Positions 26,732-39,189 are shown, counted from the stretch's first letter. The stretch is DNA of 64,000 nucleotides from Epiperipatus broadwayi (GCA_028023455.1 JAQFVV010013398.1:62001-126000); one strand, 5' to 3'. Numbers and translations: made by a program. Notes: generated from the sequence alone by a model not told the origin.

Positions 26732-29270
26732 TTAAATTTAAGCTTAAAAGCAAGTTAGAAAATTTATGACTTGTTTTATATATATTGTACCCATCAAAAT
26801 TGTATGTTAACTCAATATGATTCATAGCCGGGTAAAAGTACATCGAATCCAACTGTATGCGAGATCCAAGATAAATACTTATGGATTCTGCCCTGATTAA
26901 CAACATTTTTGAGATAAGCAATAAATCTTTTCTACACTCTGGCCCATTAGCAATAATGGGGGAGCACGCGCCTCAACTAATTTTAATGTTTAATTCTAAT
27001 ATTGATTTTAATTAGATATTCATTTACTTAAATATGGGGATGGTATATATGTGACCTTGAGTCATCAGATAGCAGCACAATAATTAATTAGAAATGTTAA
27101 ATTTAGAATAAAATGAATGGAGACAAACGACAGGTAGCTTAAATTCACATATATATTTAATAAAACATTTTCATAACTCATCTAATGTCTCTCTGTTTTA
27201 TTTCATTATTTATCATAAATTTCAATCCTGTTATTAATTATGCCTCAAGTAAGGGAGCGGTTCGGTTTATATGCCAATTTAAACAAGTAAAACGATTAGA
27301 GTTTTATGGTAGATACCAACTCAAGGTTGAGATATATGAGTCAAATATTTTAACTAGCTGTATTTTAATGTAACTTTAATATCAATAAAATTTATTTAAG
27401 AGAGAAAATAATTGGATCATATTTTTGGGAATTGGTTTTGAAAAGAATGACATGTTTAAATATAAATAGATCGTGATATTCGCAACTAAATATTTACTGA
27501 TTGTAAAAACAAATAAATTAAACAGAACCATAGTCAATCAGCCATGATGTGCTCAGAACAAAAGAAATTGGACAGAATTAGCACTTGACATTATGTAGCC
27601 AACATAGACTCAATTCTCTTGCCCTGTTCCAGTGATGCCAAGAAAATAAAATGAATGGTCTGCACCATTAGCAAACTGCAAGATATTTCAGATGAAAGGA
27701 TGAGAATTGCCAAGGCTAGCTAAGCTCAGCTTACCCCGGGTTTTCCCATTTTGTCTTTCATTATCTTGATAAAAAAATTCATGGCCAGTGAAATTATCAT
27801 GTGGTCTAATTCTGATTTAGCAATCACAAAGAACAAAAGACAAGTGATCAAGCAAATGCTGGCAAGGCAAAATACAAGTACTGGAGAATATGTTTTTAGA
27901 ATTTAAATATAAAATTATACTGAGCTATTAAAAATTACACAAATGTTATACGGATTGACCAAGATTGGACCAACATAAAATAAATAAGCATTAAATATTA
28001 TTACGAATATCATTTTTTGGGCGACACGTCTCTTCATTCAAAATGAAATTCCACTAATGTTTAATTTAAAACATTTATTATTCTCTTACAGTTTTGTGAC
28101 TTTCTAAAGCACCCTCTCTTTCATTCTTATGACATGAAATAATATAGCTAAATAAAATTTTATATCTGACCTAGCGTCTCCCTAAAACTAAACCGTGTAT
28201 GCATAAATATTTCAAAACACATAATAATATAAAATTATTTCATCTCGACAAAACGAGTTGCTCCAAGGATGATTAATCATTCAGAGCTAGAGAGTTGTTT
28301 ATTTATTTACCGACAAATGTTGGTCGGGAAATAGTGTACCGGTCGGTTTTGTTTGTTCATATAACAAGATCTAGCCTCTAGGTAAAAGTACCTCGAGTCC
28401 GATCATACACAAGATACATAAGTCAGGAAGACTCATGAACTCGGCCCATTTGCCTATTGTCCAGATCTACCAACTTATGAGCAACAATCACAATGAAACC
28501 GATCTAATTTATCTCTCTCCACCGGCATCGCAAAGCAGAGACACAAAAAGACTCTAATTTAAAAATTATGTAATGGAATATTTTAATATAAAACATAAGT
28601 TGGACTCATTTAAAGGTTATGACCTTTCATATTAATTATATCTATAAGGTTAGCAGGAGATAATCTAGTCAGGGCGAGAATAATTTAATAACTAAAATAT
28701 TAATATTTTGAATAAAAGAAACAATGATTCTGCAGGTTTATGATATATGTAAAATTTATTAATTTATAAGAAATATGTGTAAATACTTGGTTTATTATTT
28801 AATTGATCGCCACTGGCCTCTTGACGTACATATAATTTGGTTGACATTTATACGTAGCAGGTAAATCATATGAAATTTTGTTTATAACTTAGAAAATGAT
28901 AGATTTGATTGATTACTTTATTTGATTGTAGCTAGCTCATATGCCAATAATTAATAAATATATTGATGAACAGTTGATTTAGAGCTATGAGGAAATATCG
29001 TTGTGAGATACCAATCCACCCCCAGAAAAAACAAAATATAGCACTTGACCGAATATTTAGAATGATAATTTTATGACAAAATATACTTTACATATATAAG
29101 TAAATTACTCTCAGTTTATACTGAGTGAGATACATGTGTGGGATAGCTCGTTATCACATATATAATGGCATCGCAAGAACGACGCACATATGAAAATTAT
29201 TAATAAATATAATAAATTAAATAGATCTGTTTAGTAGTATCATAATATTATGGTTTGTGAATATTCATAG
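26732..29270. other. AT-rich DNA with a short shared repeat
   Basis: A block of about 100-130 bases at 26826-26960 (GGGTAAAAGTACATCGAATCC, then GCCCATTAGC) is echoed at about 28371-28462 (GGTAAAAGTACCTCGAGTCC, then GCCCATTTGCC), pointing to an old dispersed repeat. 27545-27900 is moderately GC-rich but carries many stops in all frames. No gene is recognised. Confidence 0.5.
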
Positions 29271-29272
29271 GT

Positions 29273-29551
29273 TTGAGTTATGGCGGTGTATGCATGACGG
29301 CGGAATTATGTGATCCAATCTCAGATCCGAAAAATGTGCTTCCAAATTTAAGGATGAAGAATGGTGACCGAATTCTTTCTGCTACTTTGGCAGATTCGGT
29401 TCACAAAACGAAGGGTTCGGCTATTAATAGGCCGAATCTTTCTGAAGCAACCTATGTCAATAGCTCATATGAGGAAGAAGTTTCACGGGGGGGGGGGGTT
29501 TCCAGCCGTGTTCTTGGTCTTGGAATGAATATACGGGATCCGGATTACTGA
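29273..29551 (+). CDS. isolated ORF, unknown, with G12 tract
   Basis: The patch is clearly richer in GC than its surroundings and reads openly for 92 residues from a TTG start. The sequence starts just after TTCATAG, an acceptor-like site. If spliced in one phase it would give GLSYGGVCMTAELC. That cysteine spacing faintly recalls the segment after the zinc site in reprolysin-type metalloproteases, but no HExxH is present here and I do not assign it. A run of 12 G at 29487-29498 lies inside the ORF and makes the frame after it uncertain. An exon, a fragment of an unknown repeat, or chance are all possible. Confidence 0.3.
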   Translation: MSYGGVCMTAELCDPISDPKNVLPNLRMKNGDRILSATLADSVHKTKGSAINRPNLSEATYVNSSYEEEVSRGGGVSSRVLGLGMNIRDPDY

Positions 29552-29839
29552 AAATCCCGGGGAACGAAGCACGAAGACACACATATGTGTACTTGAATAT
29601 GGAGGCCTGTTTGCATACAATGTTTGGAACGAAAGACATATAATATTTTAAGAACTAAGGATGAACGATTGATAACCTCTATATATTGGGAATGTCCAAC
29701 ATAATAGTATAATTTAAATAATAACCAGTAATGGGTTCTTAAAAGTCATGTAGATAACTAAGAAATGTAATGGTGGCAATAAAGTAAAGAACTTCTGCTT
29801 TTTGTTGTGTTAAAGAGATTTGAATGAAACTTTAGACCG

Positions 29840-32100
29840 AAGCAGGTTTAAATCTTTAGGAATGGACCAGATAGAAACTGAAGATCAGGATAAATTTCCA
29901 AAGTATTTCAATCTGGGTCCAGCAGAATTGAATAGACAACCAGTTGATATAGAGAAGGAATAACAATCAACCTGTTTCCTGAAACCCATGTAATATTTTA
30001 TTGTGTTTGAAAACTGAAGTGGAAATTTTTTTAATAATTTGGTTAAAAGATGTGAAACACATCTATTGGGGTGTCAGCATGGGCTGCACCCATTGTAATA
30101 ATTTTGAAATCTGAAGGGTTATACATCTTTATGGTGATTCACATAACTGTGAATAGATATAAAAAGGAACATACCTGATATCTAGTGATTGAGAGATTTT
30201 AGCTTTATTATAAAAGGTTTCCTATTTTCCCAAAGTTGGATCTACAATCAAGGTTTTATCAGATTTTGGATACAGCATTAATAGTTCATCTCTTAACCAT
30301 TAATATGAATTTCAGACTATGCAAATAAATAAGCTACCATAAGGAAACCCTGCATCTTTTAATGTGCTTCAAGCAGAAATGGACAGTCTGACATAGAGAG
30401 AACTAAGAATACATATTAATAAAGCATGTGAAAGTTAGAAAGATTAAGTGTATGACTAAATGCCATGAAATGCATATAGTCCATAAAAGAAATTAAGGTC
30501 TTAGAACATATTATTACAGATATACAGAAATTCCTTATTCCAGAGAAAATAAGTGAAAAATGCATTTAAACTCCAAAACATCAGGGATCTGCAAGCATTT
30601 TTAGGACTTAATTTTTTGGAGTTGTTTTGCGAAAGAAATATCTCATGATGTGAATCCAGTTTATGACTTGTTAAAAATTATAATGATAGAAATGGAGAGT
30701 CAAACATTGTAATTTTTTTAAGAAAGCAAAAAACTCATTAACATCAGAACAACTATTGTTACATTACAAAAATAGCTAGGATGTAATAATAACAATGGAT
30801 TCCATAGAGTAAGAAGTGGGTGTTATCATTTTGCATAGAGTTTATGGAAGCAAACATCTTATTCCATATACATTTAATCAATTGAAACAACTATAGCCAG
30901 ATTAATAAGAAAGCTCTAGAAATTATTTGTTGTGAAGAAGTTTCACCAATAAGGGTATGGATGTACTTTCCTGATCAACATGGGTCATTGATCCTACTGA
31001 AAATATTGGAAAAACCTAAAAAGGATTATTGATTATATTAGTGAGTGGATTATCAAATGTATAAACATAGTATCATTCTATGACTTTAATTTAAGAAATG
31101 AATTAGTTATACTGATATTTTATAGATAATAGTAGATGCATGAGAATATGAGCCATGGACTACTGAAATAAATGACATTGATTCAATGAAATCAAAATTA
31201 TTAAACAGTGAAAACATAGTTAAGTGGACAAAAGAATACTTTGGGTACCAATTAGTCAAAATATGGATTTAAAAAAATGGCTTCTAAAATGGTCAAACTA
31301 TGTAGTCAAGCCAGTATAAAATATATACAAGAGTTTATCAATGGTTAATATATGCATTTTATTGGCAGATTGTGTGTTGATTTTGACTGAAGGGGGAAAA
31401 CCTTGCATTGGAATAACTATATAAAGAACATCAAGTAATTCTCAGAATAAAGGAAATTGTTAGATTCTATTTATGGTGGCTTATATTATTCATGATAGTG
31501 AACAAACATACATAGATGTGCCAATTGACAGCTACACTATTTTGTAAGACTTTGAAACTGTGCCCATTAACCACCAGATTGCGACAAAGAGTGCATACAT
31601 ATCATGTCTGACCTTTCAATGGATATTGTTTTCTAGTGGTCATGAACTGTTATTTAAGATGGACTGAATACAAAGTTATAAAAATACAATTGGATAGAAT
31701 ACAATACTAAAACTGTTTGTGCATGACAGATATATAGAAATAATCATGTAATACAATGGTATTCCATTTGTATCACTGGAATTCAAAGATATTTTAGATA
31801 GTGATGGGATATATCACATTTTAATATCCTTGTATATTTTAATACCTCTCTTCCATCTTATGTCCATGGATTAGCTGAAAAGTCAGTAGAAAAAACTTAA
31901 AGCTATCACTGAATAAAATGCAATATCAATATTAATGAAGCTGTAATAGTAGCTATGAATCACCAACTTTTCACATCAAAATATCAGTGAAATTGTTGAA
32001 ATAGAAATGATTATATACTCCTAGCAAGAGTGAAAGAGGGGATAGCAATTTTATTAACTTTACTATGGAAGAAACACATGTATACTCAATACATTAAGAA
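29840..32100 (+). pseudogene. Ty3/gypsy retrotransposon pol relic
   Basis: Plus-strand landmarks of a gypsy polyprotein occur in the right order but in shifting frames with many stops. These are WAAPIV with LKSEG near 30080-30120, KEHT near 30160, and NKLP near 30332 where NRLPFG is expected. QAFLGLNF at about 30591-30614 matches the connection-domain motif SFLGLxNY. A LLHYKNS/TMDS stretch near 30755-30800 falls where RNase H begins. The integrase core shows NGIPFVS, EFKDIL and GIYHI at about 31754-31822, and GLAEKSVE follows near 31870. It is far too damaged to be active. No LTR pair was seen. It is in the opposite orientation to the relic at 20113-22400 and appears to be a different lineage. 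Confidence 0.75.
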
Positions 32101-32950
32101 ATAGTGGCAAACAGAAATTGTATAAAAATTATTGTTAAAACAACTATGAATCTTAACAGTTGGCTGATAGTAAAGTAATCAGAAGACATGACAAATATCT
32201 TAGAAAATGTATAAATGATTCACCCAATCAAGTAAATGGAAGAGTGAGTTCTCCTGAAACTGTTGTTATTAGTTTCATAAAAGACAAAAAATTAAGATAG
32301 AGCACCATCTGAATTTCAAATGAAAATGTTGTTCTGAAGTGAATAAAAAAGGGGGTTCTTTGAAAATGAATCCTCACCCTAATGACACATCTGAAGTATT
32401 TGTGAAATTTCTTAGTGTAGAACAGATTGAAAAACAATAGACAGTATCATCTCCTTGATGAACTAAAAAGTACAGAAGTCTGGAAAATGTATATATATAT
32501 AACCATTTTTATAGTGAGAGAAGATGCACAACGTCCAATTAAATTGATGATGTACATATCTGGAAAGTAAATAAAATTTATGTTTATATAAGTATACATT
32601 AGTCAGACAGGAAGTTAACAAGAACCTCAATAAAGTGATACTAGAAAATCAACATAAGTAGTTAAGTTATAACATATAATGTATTCTAATTTGCAAATTA
32701 TGCAAATCAAGACAAATTATTTTCATCAAATTAATGATAGATAGAAACTACATCTTATTGTGCAAAAGAAACCTTAGTGGTAATCATCATAGAATGGGAT
32801 TGAAACAATACAGTGATTGTATAGAAAATGTGGATTTTATGTGCAAAAAGACTTTAACATCAGAACAATTAGTAAGCATCTAGTTGCATTGTTTAATCTG
32901 TAAAATTATTATTACTAGTATTATTATTATCATTATTGTTGTTATTAAAA
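32100..32950. other. AT-rich DNA, no recognised gene
   Basis: This probably includes the decayed 3' end of the upstream gypsy relic, but no motif is readable. It ends in an ATT/TTA trinucleotide run at about 32905-32945. Confidence 0.5.
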
Positions 32951-33998
32951 CAGGCAAAACTCTCTATATGTATTTCCACTCATTACAAGCCAGAGTAATC
33001 AATGGATGCCAGAATGTTTATGCATAAAATCCCCATCTAGTGCCTACTCATTCAATATCCCCAGATTAGTTTCTGGCTTGTGGCCTTTGTCAGTGAGGAG
33101 CATTGGATCTGAGAGGACTACACCTAGATCTTAGCATCTAATGCAACCCTCCAGAAGCCACCTTTTATCTTACTTAACTACAAAACTCTGACTTTTAAAT
33201 TGAAAACACCATAATATTTTCAATCCCAGCTCAGTAGCTTATATAGTAACTTAGATCTCAACTCTATTCAGTAACTATACATTTTGGTGTCCTTGGTTCT
33301 TTATTAACCATAGCCACCACTATCCTATTAGGTGGGTATGGTTTTAAGCCAATAACCATCACATGGTTAACAATTCTTATGCTTTCTCATAACTTATTAA
33401 AAAGGCAAAAGTCTCTATCCAGATTGTCACTCAGTGCAAGCCAGAGTAATCAATGGATTCCAGAAGGTTTGTGCATAAAATTCCCAATATGGTGCCTACT
33501 CATCCAATACCCCCAGACTAGTTTCTGGCTTGTAACCTTCGACAGTGAAGAGCGTGCTCTGCACCTGGAGTGCAATACATATAGTGAGTTTGCCTGTTAT
33601 TAATAACAGTTATGAGCAAGCATAAGAAATGGTAATAATGTGATGTTTATTGGCTTGAAAGCAATCCTGAATTGAGTTTAGTTTTATATGACTATATAAT
33701 CTACTGAGATTGGATTGATAATATTATGGCATTTTCAATTTAAGCCACAAAGTTTTGTAGTTAAGTAGAGATAAAATATGGATGCTGGAGGGCTGCATTA
33801 GATCCTAAGATCTAGATACAGTGCTTTCAGATCCAAGGCTCCTTACTGATGAAGGCCATAAACCAGGTACTAATCTGGGGATAATGAATGAGTGGATCCT
33901 AGATAGGAATTTAATGCACAAGCCTTATGGCATCCATTGATTACTCTGGCTTGCATGGAGTGGCAATATATGTAGAGAGTTTTTTCTTGTTTTAATAA
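32951..33998. mobile_element. ~1-kb palindromic foldback, family D
   Basis: The left arm begins CAGGCAAAACTCTCTATATG, then AAGCCAGAGTAATCAATGGA. The inverse runs from about 33940 to 33998 (TCCATTGATTACTCTGGCTT, then GAGAGTTTTTTCTTGTTTTA). Pairing extends inward over about 440 bases per arm, including a stretch of ATAACCATCACATGGTTA on the left against the inverse near 33640. At the centre (33397-33608) sits a shortened copy of the same family with its own ends (GGCAAAAGTCTC and GAGTTTGCCTG). Similar building blocks in the same order as families A and B suggest common ancestry. These are a TTAGTTTCTGGCTTGTGG / GTCAGTGAGG block, a TAGATCTTA block and a GATCTCAACTCTATTCAG block. Confidence 0.85.
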
Positions 33999-34089
33999 CA
34001 GTTATGAACAAGTAAAAGAAACAGTGATTATGTGATATTTATTGTTGATTTACTGACCATTATTACATATTGGCCTGTTTCTGTTATTG

Positions 34090-34760
34090 AATATATTTTA
34101 TGTATTCATATGTTCATGAGACTATAGTAATCAATGCTCAGCCCATCAAGTTTAGATGTTCATTAGTTGAAGATTAATTGAGCTACAGCATCTTCTCATT
34201 CTGGTTAAAATTAGACCTGGAGATTATCTGGTTGAGTGTCTTCATCAGAAAATTAGGAAATTTCATCTGTAGCTCTCTCTTCATTAACTGATGTGGTATA
34301 TTTATCCACAATTGTAGTGCCTTCATTATCAGGAAGATCTACTGTCTTTGAATCTTATAGACCTCTTCTCTGTTTGGCTGGTGCCCTATAGTTCAACTTT
34401 AGATGATTTCTATATTTATTGTATTGATCTCCATCTACAGTTTGAACATCTATTTGCAATTCTTTAGCATTGGTGGAACTCATTTAACTGTTCCCTTGAA
34501 CATAATGTATAGGATTTGAAAAACTAATCATACTTTAGCACTTTTATTTTCATGGATTGTCCTCAGGTTCAAACTCAGATTATTATTAATCTCTGAACAA
34601 ACCCTTTTTGATTTGATTTTTGTTCGTTAATTCACTTTAGTCATTGTAAATCGTAAGTGACTGAACCAGATACCACCTAATAAATTGTTGCACTTTCCAG
34701 CAGAGATAACAAGAGGCAAATTAATTGTTTTATTAGGAAAAAAGCTTTAATTTTTGTTTG
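34090..34760 (-). pseudogene. gypsy fragment: protease and IN end
   Basis: The minus strand reads LPLVIS, GKCNNLLGG near 34720-34670, which resembles the C-terminal part of a gypsy aspartic protease (LPL..V.G...LLGRDW). Downstream, at about 34460-34380, it reads VQTVDGDQYNKYRNHLKLN and NYRAPA, resembling the extreme C-terminus of integrase. Reverse transcriptase and RNase H are missing between them, so this would be an internally deleted element. Both matches are weak and in different frames. Confidence 0.4.
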
Positions 34761-35741
34761 ACACAAGAGTGATATTTGATTGCTTTGATAGTCAATGATC
34801 TCTTTTAATAAATATTGAGATTTTTAAAATGAATTGGTATTATTTATATCTATGAGTATAGCAAAAATGTTTTTATAAAGTTATATTATATCTAATATAA
34901 AATAATTAACTTATTAGTATATAATATAGTAATTTATAATATAAAATAATTCACATCGATTGTATTAATCACAAATAGTATATGCTTATATGGAGAAATT
35001 ATAAAAGAGGTCGGCTATCATTAAAAATAAGCAAACAAAGGAACACTAATTATTAATTTAGAATATACAACTTTCTTACCAAAGAATCTAAATTTAAAAT
35101 ATTAGGCATATTCCTAAAGGACTTTAATAAATAACTAATCGATTCAATAAATATAAAATAAATTAAAATAACAAGATGACTATTTGAACTGTTTCTCTGT
35201 TTAATTTTATACAATGTTATATGATATGAACATTGATCAATCTCCACCCATAGACATTTGATTGTGGCACTCACTCTTAACAAGTGTCCTTTAGATGACT
35301 ACAAATCTTACTAACATAACAATATCATTCCTATTTAAGTACTACTAATATCATGCATTTGATGATAAATTTTGAAAACATAAATTAATAAACAAATAAA
35401 TATACATACATTTAAATAATCACTAAAATGTAAAAAAAAAATTGCAGTTTTAAAAATAAATGCATGTTTAGAAATTCATTGCTCGGTTACAAATGATAAC
35501 ACCCACAATTTTGTATGAAAACCAATCAATTGAAAGTTAACATTATTACAAATTTATTTTAATGATTCTTTGGAAATCTGACTTGTGATTTCCTAAATAT
35601 GATCTTGCAATTTTATATATAAAAACTGAAGAAAATTTGTTTTTTGCTTTTTAGTGCATTTGTGTGAGTAAATGTTTTGTAAATATGAAAGAAGAAATGT
35701 AAATACAATTTAATTACTAAGAATACCTTTAAGATTACTGA

Positions 35742-36854
35742 ACCCCAAATAAAGTTAAAAATTTTAAGTTTTTTACAAATTCCTTTTTTCTAAAATTGCT
35801 TTCAAATAAAGGGGTAAGTACCTTGGTTTTAAAATTTCACAGTGTTGTATCAATTATTTTAAATAATCAAAGGTATGCAAAGCAAAATTTAAAACTTAAA
35901 TTACGGACAGCAGAATTGAATATGGCTTCAGGTAAAAATTCTAATGCTAATGGCGATAAACATAATATGAACTTAAGAGGCAAGAAGACAGAAATTAGGA
36001 AGTTTAATTTACCTAGTTTGACAAAAAATACAAAGGACAAAATGTATTATCTCAAAAAAACTAAAGAAAAAAGTTTCATTGATAAATCTTTAGATAATAA
36101 TCAATCTCAGCCTAATGTCATGATAGAGTTGCAAAGGAATATAAAAACTAGGAATCAAAAACTTATTTCAATGCAAAAACTAAATGATATGTCAATATTA
36201 AATAGTAATTTGGAATTATCAAAAATTCAGGAAAACTCATCAAAATTTGAACCAATTATAAGTGAAAATAGATCGCTAGCGTTTACAACGCAAAAAATAA
36301 AAAAAATTGACGATATAGAAAGATCTAAACCGGAAGTGCCCGAATTTGATGAGTTTAAGCTTGTTTTAAACAGGAATTCTCCTACAAACATGTTTTCAAG
36401 GACAAATTTAGATGAAAAAGACTTAAATAAAGCTTCTTATGTAAAGGGAATATCTTCAAAATTATTTCAAGAAGGTGGAATTGCAAAAAATACACCAGTG
36501 AAAAATCAAAAAATTTTAAAAAATTTATTTTGCATTGATGTTTCAAATAATCAAAGTGAAATGATTAATAATAATAATTTACAAACTGAAATGCATTTTC
36601 CTAGTCTTAATCAAACCACTAATATTACAAACAAAGAGAAACTAAATAGTAATGCGATAGAACATAATGTTTCTTATGTTCAAAAGCTAAAAACTAATAG
36701 TAATAATAAAAATCAAAATGATTTAAATTCACAAAGTCAAAGAGAAAATAAAAGAAATTCTGATACTGATCAGAATACAGAAGATCGCATGAGTGGATTG
36801 GAACTAATTGATGATGGGGAAGATGAAATAATAAACTGTTTGGAACAAATGTAG
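35742..36854 (+). CDS. unknown low-complexity protein, long ORF
   Basis: This is the only long uninterrupted frame: open from just after a TGA at 35739 to the TAG at 36852-36854. The first ATG is at 35922 in a good context (AATATGG), giving 310 residues. The product is rich in Asn, Lys, Ser and Glu, has no membrane segment, signal peptide or cysteine-rich domain, and ends in an acidic tail (LIDDGEDEIINCLEQM). Longer conserved-looking stretches are PEVPEFDEFKLVLNR and KASYVKGISSKLFQEGG. It looks like a disordered, probably nuclear or cytosolic protein, or a large exon. No upstream exon was found. A frame this long in DNA this AT-rich is unlikely to be chance. The N-terminal part of the adjacent ORF1 relic is an alternative, but that relic has stops and shifts while this frame has none. 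Confidence 0.55.
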   Translation, partial: TPNKVKNFKFFTNSFFLKLLSNKGVSTLVLKFHSVVSIILNNQRYAKQNLKLKLRTAELNMASGKNSNANGDKHNMNLRGKKTEIRKFNLPSLTKNTKDKMYYLKKTKEKSFIDKSLDNNQSQPNVMIELQRNIKTRNQKLISMQKLNDMSILNSNLELSKIQENSSKFEPIISENRSLAFTTQKIKKIDDIERSKPEVPEFDEFKLVLNRNSPTNMFSRTNLDEKDLNKASYVKGISSKLFQEGGIAKNTPVKNQKILKNLFCIDVSNNQSEMINNNNLQTEMHFPSLNQTTNITNKEKLNSNAIEHNVSYVQKLKTNSNNKNQNDLNSQSQRENKRNSDTDQNTEDRMSGLELIDDGEDEIINCLEQM

Positions 36855-36879
36855 CAGGTATTAGCACAAAGTGAACTTA

Positions 36880-38227
36880 GAACTTTATGAGAAAGTTAGC
36901 AACGAGTTCAATGACAGGATACCTCCCTTGCTATTCAATTCCTTCAGAAATTATTGACAGCGATTCTACATTGATATTGACAACAACAAATGAACATTGC
37001 AATCTCTTTCAATTCCCCACTAATGGTGTTTTCTACTAATTAAAAGTCAAAATCTGGACGACTCAATTAAGAAAATTTTCCACATTCCTATGGGAGGTAT
37101 TTTGTAGTAGAATTTATGAATATTTTGCAGAAGGAAATATTCAGATGGAGTCAGAATATGTTGCACAATAGATCCCTGATAAAAATAGACATGTAAAGGC
37201 CAAAAGTTGTGCATGGAGTTATCAGAAATTGTTGTAGAAATTTTTATGATACTGACCTTCAAAAACTATTACAAGACTATGAGGTTATCACAGCATTTAA
37301 ATACCTTTCCGAAAGAAGGTTCGGGCTGAAACTCCCATCAAATACAGCAACCTTTTCTCTAAAATTAGGAGTATCGCTCAATTATCTTCCATCAGTATTA
37401 GAGGAAATAAATTGCCCCATGTTCCTGTCCATATGTGGTGTTCAGCCACAATGCTTCATCTGTGGAGACTGATCACATCTTGTGAGGTCATGCCCAACTA
37501 AAAATTGTCAATGTTGTGGTATTAGGAGCAGCAGATTTCACAGATGCGGGGAAAATTCCAAAAATACTAAACTAACTCAAGATTCTGCCAATATGAGTAA
37601 AGAAATCATGTATCAACAACAAGTAGCCTCTGCAAGTGTGCAAGACATGCTAGAAAATCATAAAGAAGTAAGCTCAATTGATATGGAGGTTGAAATTGTA
37701 ACAGCACCTACTATTCACGGTTCAAGTAAGGAAGGAGAATTTAATGCACGTAAGGTGAGTGACAAGTAGCATATAATTGGTGTAACTGGTTTATAAGATT
37801 TTTATTTCGTCACTGAGAGCAAGACATCAATTCTAATGGCAAATAAAAAGAAATCACACAACTTTTCAAGTTCATAACTAGAGGATAACTCAACTTCGAC
37901 TTCTGAAACTGGTTCTGAGGATGACTGTGATAGCAAGAAAACAATGAGACATAGAAGCCTAAGATTAGAACTAACCAAGAGAAGATCAAAGAAAACAAAA
38001 ACAAAAAAATGGAAGAAAATAGTGAAGGGGTCACGAAGAAAACTTGTGAAGATTCCGAAGGTACAGATATTAGTTTTGAAAAGGTCACAGAGCAAATGTG
38101 CGAGCATCCAGGAACGGTGAGTATTGAACCAAATCAACAGCAGCAGACAATTGAAAGAAATATTTCCCCGTATAATGTGTCTGGGGATGGGTCCAACATT
38201 ACTCTGTTGGATTTGTTATTGTTATAA
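36880..38227 (+). pseudogene. non-LTR retrotransposon ORF1 relic (CCHC)
   Basis: Interrupted plus-strand frames add up to an ORF1/Gag-like nucleic-acid-binding protein. At 37209-37470 an RRM-like or Gag-like segment ends SICGVQPQCFICGD. After an in-frame TGA it continues SHLVRSCPTKNCQCCG, so the stop splits a CX2CX4HX4C zinc knuckle followed by a second Cys pair. Further on is a Ser/Glu/Lys-rich tail (about 37800-38130). This layout is that of ORF1 proteins of Tx1/L1-like LINEs, often labelled ZCCHC3-like in databases. No endonuclease or reverse transcriptase frame follows. The ORF1 is therefore orphaned, by truncation or because the element was non-autonomous. Confidence 0.65.
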
Positions 38228-39189
38228 ATTTACATGTATGTCTTGTGTTTTGATATTTTGATTTCCATGATTGATTTCCATTATTCACTTTCATAATTCA
38301 CCTATATAAATAACAACCAGAAAACGTTTTTATAAAAGGGAATGATCATTTCATGTGGATAAAGAATATACCCGACTCATAAAATGTAATAGATTTCAAA
38401 AGTACTAGTTAGTTTTGGCAAACAGATGATACGAAATAAGATAAGAGAAAACAGTCAATTCAGATATGTTAAGCTTAGTTATTTGGTTCGTTGCAATGGA
38501 ATGAATATTAAGAGTAGTCATAAAACCCCTTTTCTTCTTTTGGTATTTAATATTATTTCCACTGGTAAACTCACATTAAATTTTAATTTAGCAAGTTATG
38601 GGATCATATCCATCGGATCGTAATGAGTTAGTAATAATTAATAATTGCACCTCACAAGCAGATCAAGACCTTGAAAAATTTGAATACTTCGATTATTAAA
38701 TTTAAGAGAGCTAGCTTGGAAGTCAAATAGTGTAAATGTTAACAATTGGGAAATACTATTTTGATAATAATAATTAATCTGGAATTAGTTGGAATGAAAG
38801 GTAAATTCTATTCTTGTCGGTCTATAGGTGTGTTTAAGGAAATAAGATTTAGAGTTGTCAGCTAAGAAGATAACACAGACATTTAATGTTATATAATTGT
38901 GACTATTGAAAGTAATAGATGCTGAGAACGAAAATAATAGTAGTTGGTTTAAATTGGAAGGATTTATAACATTTCTTTTATTTTACTTTGAATTAAAAAA
39001 TAATCTAATAGTATATATTATAAAACTAAGTTACGAGTTCTCTGCAGCGATTACTGACTTATTTCAAGTCATTTATATCTTAGAAATGTACATAACATTC
39101 TTAGTGATTAGAGATCATATATCTATATAAAGTTCTGGAAGAAAATGGTCTATATTATTTTGTTAATAGTAATAACTTATCATGAGTGT
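38228..39189. other. AT-rich DNA, no recognised gene
   Basis: Only short, unremarkable frames are present. It separates the ORF1 relic from the 3' end of the minus-strand RTE LINE. Confidence 0.6.

Noticed and set aside
37802-38137. Two hydrophobic minus-strand frames of 92-111 residues
   Set aside because: They are shadows of the Ser/Lys/Glu-rich tail of the ORF1 relic on the plus strand.
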